Part shown: one piece after another, positions 23,851 through 32,718 of the stretch
Layout: each line of letters begins with the position of its first letter
Position numbering within the stretch: position 1 is the first letter of the stretch
DNA from: Altericroceibacterium spongiae
Lineage (GTDB): Bacteria; Pseudomonadota; Alphaproteobacteria; Sphingomonadales; Sphingomonadaceae
Direction of reading: 5' to 3'
Length of the DNA: 64,000 nucleotides
Assembly: GCF_003610805.1 (NCBI RefSeq)
Contig: NZ_RAPF01000001.1
Span: 620,001 to 684,000 of the forward strand
The notes under the pieces: generated by a model
What the model saw: the letters and a program-made list of their open reading frames with translations, nothing else
Databases searched by the model: none
What the model was told of the DNA's origin: nothing
Program-made: the position numbers and the translations under genes

Positions 23851-24465
23851 TCATCTTTCGTCGAACATCCGTAAACAGAACAGCTCCGCACTCTCTCGCA
23901 AGGCGGCTTTCTCCGCTCCGTCGACAGCCTCGATGGTCAGGCCGGCAAAAAAAGCCAGCACGCAATCAGCCAGTACCCACGGATCGTTATCAGGCCGGAA
24001 AGTACCCGCGTCGATCGCACGCTGCAGACATTTCACCAGCCGATCCCGGAAATGCTGCCGTTGTTCACGCAGGAAATCGCGTATCGTATCGTCCGCTCCG
24101 CCCAGCAGACCGGAGCCGAGTACGACAAGGCAACCTCTTTGCGGCCGGGTGGCAACAAAGGCTTCTATCGAACCGAGCAGCATGGTCCGGACGGCTTGCT
24201 GCACATCGGTTATTTCATCCAGCGCCTGCCATGCCGGTTCCACTTCCGTTGCGACATAGAGCCGAACCGCTTCACGAAAAAGGTCCTCCTTGGACCCGAA
24301 AGCAGCATAAATGCTGGGTGAAACAATCCCCATGGCTTCAACGAGCTGAGCCATGGAGGTGCCTTCATAGCCATTCTCCCAGAACAGCAGCATTGCTTCC
24401 CGCAAGGCCTTGTCACGATCAAAGCTGCGCGGACGTCCCCGGCGTATGGAGGGAGATTGTGTCAT
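23851..24465 (-). CDS. TetR-family transcriptional regulator
   Basis: A 204-residue regulator. The helix-turn-helix is at residues 20-60 (ALREAMLLFWENGYEGTSMA, QLVEAMGIVSPSIYAAFGSK). The C-terminal part contains ATRPQRGCLVVLGSGLLG, typical of AcrR-type proteins with a TetR_C_16-like ligand domain. ATG 24465 follows AAGGAAGC. It probably controls the alpha/beta hydrolase gene that begins 94 bp downstream. An inverted repeat (24580-24623) lies upstream in the region shared with dgt. Confidence 0.9.
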   Translation of the reverse strand: MTQSPSIRRGRPRSFDRDKALREAMLLFWENGYEGTSMAQLVEAMGIVSPSIYAAFGSKEDLFREAVRLYVATEVEPAWQALDEITDVQQAVRTMLLGSIEAFVATRPQRGCLVVLGSGLLGGADDTIRDFLREQRQHFRDRLVKCLQRAIDAGTFRPDNDPWVLADCVLAFFAGLTIEAVDGAEKAALRESAELFCLRMFDER

Positions 24466-24579
24466 ACCATGCTTCCTTGTCCGGCCCGCAATCGTCATAA
24501 GGGATAAATAGAAATGGCGCGGTACCACGAAAGCCGGACGGCACCATTAAAACAATATCTGTCGGTATAAAGCGGTCCA

Positions 24580-24623
24580 TGCAAGAACCTCTATTGCATA
24601 TATGGATAAGAAGGGTTCTTGCA
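24580..24623. promoter_or_regulatory. 10-bp inverted repeat between tetR and dgt
   Basis: TGCAAGAACC (24580-24589) and GGTTCTTGCA (24614-24623) are exact reverse complements 24 bases apart, in the divergent intergenic region. Possible paired operator sites for the TetR protein or a leader hairpin of dgt. Confidence 0.5.
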
Positions 24624-24661
24624 GGTAATCGCTGCAATGAGGATGGAGACCTATAATTCCG

Positions 24662-26005
24662 ATGACATGGCTTGATCGGCGCACGGCGGAGAAACCTAAA
24701 GATTTCGATGCACGCACTCCCGGCGATGTCGATTATGGCCGGGTGGTGCATTCGGCTTCCTTCCGCCGTCTGCAAGGCAAGACGCAAATTCTCAATCTGG
24801 GCGACAGTGACTTCTATCGCACCCGTCTGACCCATTCGCTCGAAGTAGCGCAGATTGCCGGCGGGATAGCGAGGCAGCTCGGTCATAAATATCCCGATCA
24901 TGCCGCCCTGCCCTATCTGCCAGAAGGCAATCTTCTTCAGGCGATCGCCTGCACACATGATCTGGGCCATCCGCCATTCGGGCATGGCGGGGAAATTGCG
25001 CTTAACTATTGCATGCGCGACAATGGTGGTTTCGAAGGAAACGGGCAGACATTGCGCATTCTGTCCCGACTGGAGAAATTCTCCCGCTCATCGGGCTCCA
25101 ATCTGACGCGCGAAACCTTGCTGGGTGTGCTTAAATATCCAGTGCCTCACAGTCAGGCTGTAAACAAAGGGATCAGGCCTGCGATGGTGCCCGATACGAG
25201 CGGGATCCCGCTGCTCGACCGTACTGCGTCCAAACCGCCCAAATGCTATCTCGACTGCGAGGAGGAGGTTGTGGACTGGATATTGGAACCACTCTCCAGG
25301 GCGGATCGCGAACAGTTTCAACTTTGCGAGAAAAGCGACAGCAAACATGCCAGATCGCTGCATAAAGCCTTTGCCTGCAGCATTATGGATCTGGCGGACG
25401 ATATCAGCTTTGCCATTCACGATATGGAAGATGCACTGGCTTTGAAGCTGGTGGAACCGGCAGGCTTTTATAAACATATCCCGCCGGAAAAATGTGACGG
25501 ATTGCTCGAATATCTCACCAGCCAGTATAGTGACGATTATGGCAATGACGCCTATGGCGGCCTGGTTGATCGCTTATTCGGCAGCGGAGACCGGCGCAAA
25601 CACCAGATCAACCGGATCTTCAATTACATCATTCCGCGGATCGAAATCCGCAAAGATGACGGTTTTGCCGAACCGCGGCTGGCATACCGGGTCACCCTGC
25701 CCGATCCTGTTCTGCGTTTTGTGAAGGCTGCCAAGGATTTTATCTGGCACGAAGTCATTCAGAACCCCAGCGTGCAGCATCTCGAATTCAAGGGCCAGAT
25801 GATGGTGATCGCGGTGTTCGAAGTGATGAAGTCAGACCCGGAACACTTCCTGCCACGCGATTTTTACGAAAAATGTCAGGCTCAGAATGCCGATCCTCTG
25901 CGGATTATCTGCGATTATGTAGCCGGGATGACCGACAGCTATCTTTTGCAGACCTATGAGCGATTGTTCGCTCCGCGTATGGGGTCTGTATTCGACAAAT
26001 TATAG
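24662..26005 (+). CDS. dgt: Deoxyguanosinetriphosphate triphosphohydrolase (dGTPase)
   Basis: A 447-residue HD-domain enzyme that cleaves dNTPs (dGTP in E. coli) to deoxynucleoside and triphosphate. The metal ligands are in RTRLTHSLEVAQIAGGIARQ and CTHDLGHPPFGHGG (His-Asp pair), and FRRLQGKTQI near residue 37 is the family N-terminal signature. It is the longer class close to E. coli Dgt rather than the 380-400 residue form usually seen in alphaproteobacteria, so the substrate preference should be treated as open. GGAGACC precedes the ATG by 12 bases. No operon partner is evident. Confidence 0.88.
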   Translation: MTWLDRRTAEKPKDFDARTPGDVDYGRVVHSASFRRLQGKTQILNLGDSDFYRTRLTHSLEVAQIAGGIARQLGHKYPDHAALPYLPEGNLLQAIACTHDLGHPPFGHGGEIALNYCMRDNGGFEGNGQTLRILSRLEKFSRSSGSNLTRETLLGVLKYPVPHSQAVNKGIRPAMVPDTSGIPLLDRTASKPPKCYLDCEEEVVDWILEPLSRADREQFQLCEKSDSKHARSLHKAFACSIMDLADDISFAIHDMEDALALKLVEPAGFYKHIPPEKCDGLLEYLTSQYSDDYGNDAYGGLVDRLFGSGDRRKHQINRIFNYIIPRIEIRKDDGFAEPRLAYRVTLPDPVLRFVKAAKDFIWHEVIQNPSVQHLEFKGQMMVIAVFEVMKSDPEHFLPRDFYEKCQAQNADPLRIICDYVAGMTDSYLLQTYERLFAPRMGSVFDKL

Positions 26006-26220
26006 CCGTCAGCTTGCACCCCATCGAAAGTCTGCCGCTATAAGCGATGCCGCTCAGCGGGCTGATCTATTTCCAGCAAGTCTCGTCTGTTTAGTTGACC
26101 GCCCGGTACCGTTTGCGTAACCCATATTTGGCAGCCCTCACTGCCAGACCGGCCTGTGTGTCTTTCGGGATCTGCTCATGGCCGATCTTCGGACAAAAAA
26201 ACAATCACAGGACGATATCG
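26006..26220. other. Intergenic region dgt - CoA-transferase
   Basis: About 215 bp with no gene, hairpin or repeat that I can support. It presumably holds the promoter of the CoA-transferase gene. Confidence 0.5.
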
Positions 26221-27714
26221 ATGTATAAAGAGCGGGTCAGGAACGCCGCCTTATGGGACAGGGTTAGCAGCGCAGAGGATGCGGCAAAGCTCATCAAGGA
26301 CGGTATGACCGTCGGGATGAGCGGCTTTACCCGAGCCGGCGAAGCCAAGGCCGTGCCGATGGCGCTTGCGGAACGGGCCAGAACCGATCCGCTCAAAATC
26401 ACACTGATTACCGGGGCATCGCTCGGTAACGATCTCGACAAGACACTGGCCGAAGCGCATGTTTTGTCACGGCGTATGCCTTTTCAGGTCGATCCGGCCC
26501 TGCGGCGGGCGATCAATAATGGCGAAGTGATGTTCGTCGATCAGCATCTTTCCGAAACGGTGGAATTGCTCCGCACGCGTCAGATCGGCCCGGTCGATGT
26601 GGCTGTGATCGAAGCGGTTGCGATTACCGAACAGGGCGGCATTGTACCCACAACATCGGTCGGTAATTCCGCCAGTTTCGCCATTCTGGCCGAGAAGGTG
26701 ATCGTCGAGATCAATCTGTCGCAATCGGATCAGCTCGAAGGCATTCACGACATTTACATTCCCAGCCACCGGCCAATGCGGACGCCGATCCCGGTGGTCA
26801 CGCCCGAAAGCCGGGTCGGCCTGCCCTTCATTCCAATCGATCCCGACAAGATCGCCGCCATCGTCATTACCGAAAAGCTCGACAGTTCCTCGACCGTGCT
26901 GCCACCCGATGACGAGACACGCGGCATTGCCGGGCATCTGTGCGATTTTCTCCAGAATGAAGTGAAACGCGGAAGGCTCACCAACAGCCTGCAACCCCTG
27001 CAGGCCGGGATCGGGACGATTGCCAATGCAGTGATGCATGGGTTGCTCGATACGCCGTTCCACAATCTCAAAATGTATTCCGAGGTTTTGCAGGATTCGA
27101 CTTTCGATCTGTTCGATGCCGGCAAGCTGGATTTCGCCTCCGGCTCGTCGATCACTTTGTCGAAGGAGAAGTATGACGATGTCTTCCCGCGCCTCTCCGA
27201 CTATAAATCACGCCTGATTTTACGTCCGCAGGAAGTTTCCAACCACCCCGAAGTGGTGCGACGACTGGGAATTATCGGGATCAATACGGCGCTGGAATTC
27301 GACCTCTACGGCAATGTCAATTCCACCCATGTCGGCGGCACGCATATGATGAACGGGATCGGCGGCTCGGGCGATTTTGCGCGCAATGGCTATATGTCGA
27401 TCTTCGTCACCAAATCGACTGCCAAGGGCGGGCTCGTTTCAAGCGTGGTCCCGATGGTCAGCCATGTCGATCATAATGAGCATGACGTGGATATTCTCGT
27501 CACCGAATGCGGTCTTGCCGATCTGCGCGGGCTGGCACCGCGTGAAAGGGCCGAACTGGTGATCGCCCATTGTGTGCATCCGACATTCCGCGACCAGCTG
27601 CGTGACTATTATCAGCGCGCCCTCGCACGTGGTGGCCATACACCGCATGTGATGGAAGAAGCGTTTGCCTGGCACACCCGCCTCGCGCAGACAGGCTCCA
27701 TGCTGGAAGATTAG
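26221..27714 (+). CDS. Succinyl-CoA:acetate CoA-transferase / acetyl-CoA hydrolase family
   Basis: A 497-residue family I CoA-transferase. The catalytic glutamate lies in NLKMYSEVLQDSTFDLFD; the glycine-rich GIGTIANAVMHGL and VGGTHMMNGIGGSGDFARNG segments are conserved. Members (AarC, Cat1, ScpC) move CoA between succinate or propionate and acetate; true hydrolase activity is rare. Homology starts at MYKERVRN, and AGGACGAT precedes ATG 26221, so the longer frame from 26095 is not used. A stem-loop at 27750-27785 ends the gene and faces lpd. Confidence 0.9.
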   Translation: MYKERVRNAALWDRVSSAEDAAKLIKDGMTVGMSGFTRAGEAKAVPMALAERARTDPLKITLITGASLGNDLDKTLAEAHVLSRRMPFQVDPALRRAINNGEVMFVDQHLSETVELLRTRQIGPVDVAVIEAVAITEQGGIVPTTSVGNSASFAILAEKVIVEINLSQSDQLEGIHDIYIPSHRPMRTPIPVVTPESRVGLPFIPIDPDKIAAIVITEKLDSSSTVLPPDDETRGIAGHLCDFLQNEVKRGRLTNSLQPLQAGIGTIANAVMHGLLDTPFHNLKMYSEVLQDSTFDLFDAGKLDFASGSSITLSKEKYDDVFPRLSDYKSRLILRPQEVSNHPEVVRRLGIIGINTALEFDLYGNVNSTHVGGTHMMNGIGGSGDFARNGYMSIFVTKSTAKGGLVSSVVPMVSHVDHNEHDVDILVTECGLADLRGLAPRERAELVIAHCVHPTFRDQLRDYYQRALARGGHTPHVMEEAFAWHTRLAQTGSMLED

Positions 27715-27749
27715 CGCCGTACAGTCGGGGGCCTGCCCTTCTGCAAAGA

Positions 27750-27785
27750 AAAGGCCGGGAAGACAGCACGTCTCCCGGTCTTTCT
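27750..27785. terminator. Bidirectional terminator between CoA-transferase and lpd
   Basis: AAAGGCCGGGAAGAC and GTCTCCCGGTCTTT form a GC-rich stem with one bulged base, flanked by A-rich sequence on the left and TTTCTTC on the right. It can stop transcription from both convergent genes. Confidence 0.75.
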
Positions 27786-27802
27786 TCATAAGCAGCGATC
27801 AA

Positions 27803-29212
27803 TCAGATATGCAGCGCGCGGCCATAAGCGCCGAGCACGCTTTCATGCATCATTTCAGACAGGGTCGGATGCGGGAAAACCGTCTGCATCAGTTCGGCTT
27901 CGGTCGTTTCCAGCGTCTTGCCCACCGTATAGCCCTGGATCAGTTCGGTCACTTCTGCACCGATCATATGAGCACCGAGCAATTCGCCGGTCTTTTCATC
28001 GAACACCGTCTTGATGAAGCCTTCGGCTTCGCCCAGCGCGATGGCCTTGCCGTTGCCGATGAAGGGGAAATTGCCGACCTTCACCTTATAACCGGCTTCC
28101 TTGGCTTTGGCTTCGGTCATGCCGACACTGGCGACCTGCGGATGGCAATAGGTGCAGGCCGGGATATTGTTTCGGTCAAGACCGTGCGGGTGGACGTCCT
28201 TATTGCCCAGTTCCTGCGCAATGGCTTCGGCGGCGGTCACGCCTTCATGGCTGGCTTTATGTGCCAGCCAGGGCCCCGGCACGCAATCGCCGATAGCCCA
28301 CAGACCCTTGGTCTTGGTCCGGCCGTAATCGTCGATCTGAATGAAACCGCGATCCATTTCGACCAGCTTGTCGAGCCCGATATTCTCCGTATTGGGCTGA
28401 ATGCCGATGGCAACGATCACGTGAGAAAATTCTTCTTCCGTGACCTTACCGTCCTTACCCTTGATCTTGGCTTTCACGCCCTTATCCGACACGTCGAGCC
28501 CTTCCAGGCCGGTCTTGGTGCGGATCGACATGCCCTGCTTGGTCAGCGACTTTTCGAGAAAAGCCGACACTTCGGCATCTTCCACCGGCACGATCCGGTC
28601 GAGCATTTCGACCACGGTCACATCGGCGCCCATATCGTTATAGAAGCTGGCAAATTCGATGCCGATGGCGCCCGAACCGATGACCAGCAGCTTTTTCGGC
28701 ATTTCCTTCGGCGTCATCGCATGGCGATAGGTCCAGATGCGTTTGCCATCGGCCGGCGCGAAAGGCAGATCCCGCGCCCGTGCTCCGGTCGCAACGATGA
28801 TATGTTTGGCACTGATCGTTTCGGTGCCCTTATCGCCCTTCACTTCGAGCGTATTGGCGCTTTTCAGTGTACCTTCGCCCATGTGAACAGCGATCTTGTT
28901 CTTCTTCATCAGATGCGTGACGCCCTGATTGAGCTGCTTGGCCACCCCGCGTGAACGCTTCACCACGGCGTCCAGATCGGCTTCGATCTCCTTGGCAGCC
29001 AGCCCGTAATCCTTGGCGTGCTGCATATAATGATAGATCTCCGCCGAACGGAGCAGCGCCTTGGTCGGAATACAGCCCCAGTTGAGGCAGATACCACCGA
29101 GATTTTCACGTTCGACAATCGCGGTCTTGAGGCCGAGCTGCGCACTGCGGATCGCAGCCACATAGCCACCGGGGCCCGAGCCGAGGACGATTACGTCATA
29201 TTTATCTGCCAT
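27803..29212 (-). CDS. lpdA: Dihydrolipoyl dehydrogenase (E3)
   Basis: A 469-residue FAD flavoprotein that reoxidises dihydrolipoyl groups of 2-oxoacid dehydrogenases with NAD+. FAD-binding GSGPGGYVAA is at the N-terminus, the redox disulfide is Cys42/Cys47 (GGICLNWGCIPTKA), the NAD-binding motif is VIGSGAIGIEFASF, and the C-terminal His-Glu is in HPHPTLSEMMHE. ATG 29212 is preceded by AGGAAAG. It is the last gene of an operon with PDH E2, an SH3-like protein and a thioesterase, so it is the E3 of pyruvate dehydrogenase. Confidence 0.96.
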   Translation of the reverse strand: MADKYDVIVLGSGPGGYVAAIRSAQLGLKTAIVERENLGGICLNWGCIPTKALLRSAEIYHYMQHAKDYGLAAKEIEADLDAVVKRSRGVAKQLNQGVTHLMKKNKIAVHMGEGTLKSANTLEVKGDKGTETISAKHIIVATGARARDLPFAPADGKRIWTYRHAMTPKEMPKKLLVIGSGAIGIEFASFYNDMGADVTVVEMLDRIVPVEDAEVSAFLEKSLTKQGMSIRTKTGLEGLDVSDKGVKAKIKGKDGKVTEEEFSHVIVAIGIQPNTENIGLDKLVEMDRGFIQIDDYGRTKTKGLWAIGDCVPGPWLAHKASHEGVTAAEAIAQELGNKDVHPHGLDRNNIPACTYCHPQVASVGMTEAKAKEAGYKVKVGNFPFIGNGKAIALGEAEGFIKTVFDEKTGELLGAHMIGAEVTELIQGYTVGKTLETTEAELMQTVFPHPTLSEMMHESVLGAYGRALHI

Positions 29213-29274
29213 ATCTTTCCTGCCAGTCATACTGAGCCCGGCGCCATAGAACCGGGCGAAGATTGAAAAGTCCG

Positions 29275-29655
29275 TCAGCCCTGAACGGGGCGCGGACGGC
29301 CATTGTCGTCAATGGCAACGAAGGTGAATGTGGCCTGTGTAACTTTTACGGCCGTTTCGCGATGGCGTTCACGACGCCAGGCTTCCACATCGATCGTCAT
29401 GGAGCTGGTGCCGGTATTCACGATCTCTGTATAAACGGAGACTTCATCGCCGACTTTCACAGGCTGATGAAACTGCATGCCGTCCATCGCCACCGTAACG
29501 GCCCGGCCATGAGAATATCGCGCCGCGGTCAGACCCGCAGCACTGTCCATCATACTCATCAGCCAACCCCCGAAAATATCGCCATAGGCATTCGTATCGG
29601 ATGGCATGGCGCTGATCCGGATGGCAGGATCACGTTTCTTGGGAGTTTCGTTCAT
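29275..29655 (-). CDS. Acyl-CoA thioesterase (YciA/hotdog family)
   Basis: A 126-residue single hotdog-fold thioesterase. The family motif DTNAYGDIFGGWLMSMMDSA is clear, with the catalytic Asp in MDSAAG. YciA-type enzymes cleave short to medium acyl-CoA, including acetyl-CoA and propionyl-CoA. It starts 4 bases after the SH3-like gene stop and precedes lpd, inside the PDH operon, where it could relieve acyl-CoA excess. Confidence 0.9.
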   Translation of the reverse strand: MNETPKKRDPAIRISAMPSDTNAYGDIFGGWLMSMMDSAAGLTAARYSHGRAVTVAMDGMQFHQPVKVGDEVSVYTEIVNTGTSSMTIDVEAWRRERHRETAVKVTQATFTFVAIDDNGRPRPVQG

Positions 29656-29659
29656 CTAT

Positions 29660-30100
29660 CTAGCCTGCGACCATAGTAATATTGCGTGCCGGGACCCAGC
29701 CATAAGCGCATGGCCCGGAATATGATTCAGGTTCGGCGACAGGGCTGCTCACCCGGCAATCACCGATCTCCTGCTTATCCGTTGAAGGATAGACGATGCC
29801 CTGCCACGAGCCCTCGACATCGCACAACCAGACCAGCGTGCCCTGTGTCATCCTTTCCGTTTCTTCCGTATCGGAAGACGGCCCGGCATAGACAGGAAGG
29901 CTGGTATCTTTCAGATCGATGAAACCGTCGCTCGCAGGCAGGCCCGTCAGCCTTCCGATGGCGGCGCAGGCATCGGCGTCCGGTCCTTCCAGACCGATCA
30001 TCGGTGCGCGCGCGCCATCCTGAGCTGCGTATAAAGGCGCCGATGCCAGCAGCACGGCCGGCAGCAGTAAAACTGCTTTGGCACGTGCCACGAGGTGCAT
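29660..30100 (-). CDS. Secreted SH3-like domain protein
   Basis: A 146-residue exported protein. The signal peptide (KAVLLLPAVLLASAPLYAAQ) is followed by a bacterial SH3-like region: SLPVYAGPSSDTEETERMTQ, GTLVWLCDVEGSWQGIVY, then YGWVPARNITMV. Four cysteines (in DACAA, LCDV, DCRVS and GPCAYG) could form disulfides. SH3b domains bind peptidoglycan or peptide ligands; the partner is unknown. It begins 1 base after the PDH E2 stop and ends 4 bases before the thioesterase gene, an odd place for a periplasmic protein. Confidence 0.8.
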   Translation of the reverse strand: MHLVARAKAVLLLPAVLLASAPLYAAQDGARAPMIGLEGPDADACAAIGRLTGLPASDGFIDLKDTSLPVYAGPSSDTEETERMTQGTLVWLCDVEGSWQGIVYPSTDKQEIGDCRVSSPVAEPESYSGPCAYGWVPARNITMVAG

Positions 30101-30101
30101 A

Positions 30102-31409
30102 TCAGGCCACCAGCCCCAGCGGGTTTTCGACCATTTCCTTGAACACCTTCATCAACTGGGCTCCGTCGGCCCCGTCGATGGCACGGTGGTCGAAACTTCC
30201 CGTCGCACTCATCACCGTGGCGATCTGCAAGGCATCGTCCACCACATAGGGGCGTTTTTCACCGGCGCCGATAGCCATAATCATGGCCTGCGGCGGATTG
30301 ATAACGGCTTCGAACTGCTTGATGCCGAACATGCCCATATTGGAAAGCGATGCGGTGCCGCCCTGATATTCTTCGGGCTTCAATTTGCCTTCGCGCGCCC
30401 GGCCGGCCAGATCCTTCATTTCGGTGGAAATGGCGGAAATAGCTTTGGAGCCGGCATCTTCGATAATCGGGGTAATCAGACCGTTATCGATCGAGACCGC
30501 TACCGAAATATCGGCGCGGTTGAATTTAAGCAGCGTATCGCCGGCAAACTGCACATTGCATTGCGGCACGGCGACCAGCGACTTGGCCAGCGCCTTGATA
30601 AGCAGATCGTTGACCGAAAGCTTCACGCCCTGCGGTTCAAGCGCCGCATTGAGCTGCGAACGCAGCTTGAGCAGTTCATCGAGGCGAATATCCACAGTGA
30701 GATAGATATGCGGAACCTGCTGCTTCGACTCGGTGAGGCGACGGGCAATGGTCTTGCGCATGCCGGAAAGCTTTTCTTTCTCATGCGGAATACCGAAGTC
30801 CTGTGCTTCGACCGGTGCCACCGGTGCTGCTGCACTGGCAGCAGGAGCAGCAGTTTCGGCCTTGGCCGGAGCCTTTTCGGCATTTTCGACATCGACCTTG
30901 ATAATCCGGCCATGCGGGCCACTGCCTTTGACGGCAGAAAGGTCCACACCTTTCTGTTCGGCGATCCGGCGTGCAAGCGGTGAAGCGATGATTCGCTCAC
31001 CCGAAGCAGCCGGAGCCGGTGTTGCAGCGGGTGCAGTGGCCGGAGCGGGCGACGGGCTGGGAGCAGGCGCTTCCTTTGCCGTTTCCTGCGCTTCTTCCTT
31101 GGCGGCGGGCGACGGTGCCGGGGCGGAATCGCCTTCGGTGATCGGCTCGACATCGGCCGGGTCTTCGCCCTCTTCGGCCAGTGTAGCGATGATCGCGCCG
31201 ACCTTCACACCTTCAGAGCCTTCATCGACCTGAATATGGGCAATGGTTCCTTCATCCACGGCTTCGAATTCCATGGTGGCCTTATCGGTTTCGATTTCGG
31301 CCATAATGTCACCGGCGGAGACTTTATCGCCGACCTTCACCAACCATTTGGCGAGGGTGCCCTCTTCCATGGTTGGCGAGAGGGCGGGCATCTTAATGGC
31401 AATAGGCAT
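30102..31409 (-). CDS. pdhC: Pyruvate dehydrogenase E2, dihydrolipoamide acetyltransferase
   Basis: A 435-residue E2 subunit. One lipoyl domain with Lys43 ([10 protein letters not shown]), an Ala/Pro-rich linker (about 90-140), a peripheral-subunit-binding domain ([20 protein letters not shown]), a second Ala/Pro linker, then the catalytic domain with [12 protein letters not shown] near residue 405. It transfers acetyl groups from E1 to CoA. E1 genes are not next to it. Followed at 1-4 base gaps by the SH3-like and thioesterase genes and then lpd, it heads an operon transcribed away from the usp gene. Confidence 0.96.
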   Translation of the reverse strand: MPIAIKMPALSPTMEEGTLAKWLVKVGDKVSAGDIMAEIETDKATMEFEAVDEGTIAHIQVDEGSEGVKVGAIIATLAEEGEDPADVEPITEGDSAPAPSPAAKEEAQETAKEAPAPSPSPAPATAPAATPAPAASGERIIASPLARRIAEQKGVDLSAVKGSGPHGRIIKVDVENAEKAPAKAETAAPAASAAAPVAPVEAQDFGIPHEKEKLSGMRKTIARRLTESKQQVPHIYLTVDIRLDELLKLRSQLNAALEPQGVKLSVNDLLIKALAKSLVAVPQCNVQFAGDTLLKFNRADISVAVSIDNGLITPIIEDAGSKAISAISTEMKDLAGRAREGKLKPEEYQGGTASLSNMGMFGIKQFEAVINPPQAMIMAIGAGEKRPYVVDDALQIATVMSATGSFDHRAIDGADGAQLMKVFKEMVENPLGLVA

Positions 31410-31543
31410 GGCGGAGCATCTGTTCCTTGCGTTGCGACTTCACGTTGCGACTTTCAAATCTGTCTCTGGCCAATTTGCAGCCCGCCCGCAAGGTCTTGCG
31501 CGAAGAGATGATTGCTTCGATAGACAGATTTCAGGAGAGAACC

Positions 31544-31996
31544 ATGCGAACATATCTGGCCATCATCGACGAAACCGAAGAAGCGCGGGTTGCTTTGCGC
31601 TTTGCCGCGCGCCGCGCTGCGGATACTGGCGGTGCCGTTCAGGTTCTCGCTCTGGTCCCGAAACAGGGCTTCAATGCCTTTGGCGGTGTGCAGGCGACAA
31701 TCGAACAGGAAGCTTATGACAGAGCCGAAGTGCTGGCAACCAGTGCGGCGGGATCTCTCGCCGGCGAAATGCACAAGATGCCGCAAATCACCGTGCGGAT
31801 GGGTGACGATAAGGTGATTATTCGCGAATATCTCGCTGAGCACCCCGAAGTTTCCGCCCTGGTGCTGGGGGCGGGACCGGATGGCAATCCCGGCCCGCTC
31901 GTTTCGCATTTCACCACCGGTGCGGGCAGCCTGCCCTGCCCGCTCTTCATCGTGCCGGGCTGTCTCAGTCAGGAAGATATCGAAAGGCTGGCTTGA
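31544..31996 (+). CDS. Universal stress protein (UspA fold)
   Basis: A 150-residue Usp-domain protein: MRTYLAIIDETEEARVALRF at the start and GAGPDGNPGPLVSHFTTGAG near the end, close to the ATP-binding G-x2-G-x9-G(S/T) signature. AGGAGAG precedes ATG 31544; the frame is open to 31427, but homology starts at MRTYL. It is divergent from pdhC. Role in stress adaptation is assumed from the family only. Confidence 0.88.
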   Translation: MRTYLAIIDETEEARVALRFAARRAADTGGAVQVLALVPKQGFNAFGGVQATIEQEAYDRAEVLATSAAGSLAGEMHKMPQITVRMGDDKVIIREYLAEHPEVSALVLGAGPDGNPGPLVSHFTTGAGSLPCPLFIVPGCLSQEDIERLA

Positions 31997-32024
31997 TCGG
32001 GTGGTTTCCCGAAGCCCGTGGAGA

Positions 32025-32666
32025 ATGAACGATCGGGGTGTCGATCCGCAAATCCTGAAAGCCTGGCTTTCGGCGCGATCGATTGCCCGCGGTTTATCAG
32101 CGCCGGTTCCGGAATATGGCGGTTTTCGTGTGGATACGCGGTCGGACACCGAAGTCGCTCGTTGGGTATTTCCCCAGATAGTTTCTGGCCTCGAAACTCT
32201 GGCTCACTCCATCTGCAAGCCCCGCTATTTTCTAAAACTCTGCGGGAGTGCCGAAGATCTGCGGGCTTTATTGCCCGCGAACTGGACGCTGCATGCTCCC
32301 AGCTATTTCATGCAAGCCACCAGTTCGTCATGGCCGGTCAGGCATCTGCCTCGCGGCTATAGAATCGCGCTATCACGTGCCAACGCAGTGTCGGAGGTAA
32401 GGATATTCTCCGAGGCGGGCGATCTCGCGGCGAGCGGTTACGGGGCCGAGGCGGGGAACGTGTTCATCTATGATCGCATTGTGACACAGCCCGATCATCG
32501 CAGGAGGGGACTTGGCCGGATTCTCATGCAGAAATTGCATGAAACCAAAAGCCAGACATGCAACACGCAACTGCTCGTTGCGACCGAAGACGGCCGGTCT
32601 CTCTATGCGACTCTGGGATGGAAGACGATATCCCCTTATTCAACGGCTTCAATCGTCAGCGCGTAG
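32025..32666 (+). CDS. GNAT family N-acetyltransferase
   Basis: A 213-residue protein. The C-terminal half is a GNAT domain: VFIYDRIVTQPDHRRRGLGR with RILMQKL binds acetyl-CoA, then LLVATEDGRSLYATLGW. The N-terminal half (CSA-type, KLCGSAEDLRALLPANW) matches GNAT proteins of sphingomonads of unknown substrate. ATG 32025 has GGAGA immediately upstream; the frame extends to 31881 but overlaps the usp gene. It lies 28 bp after usp and could be co-transcribed. Confidence 0.82.
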   Translation: MNDRGVDPQILKAWLSARSIARGLSAPVPEYGGFRVDTRSDTEVARWVFPQIVSGLETLAHSICKPRYFLKLCGSAEDLRALLPANWTLHAPSYFMQATSSSWPVRHLPRGYRIALSRANAVSEVRIFSEAGDLAASGYGAEAGNVFIYDRIVTQPDHRRRGLGRILMQKLHETKSQTCNTQLLVATEDGRSLYATLGWKTISPYSTASIVSA

Positions 32667-32718
32667 CATTACTCTCCAGCCCTGACCGGATTGCCATCAA
32701 AACCGGATCTTGCCTGTT

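Noticed and set aside
27665-28954. 429-codon plus-strand frame
   Set aside because: Antisense to lpdA, whose motifs are complete; His/Phe-rich sequence has no domain.
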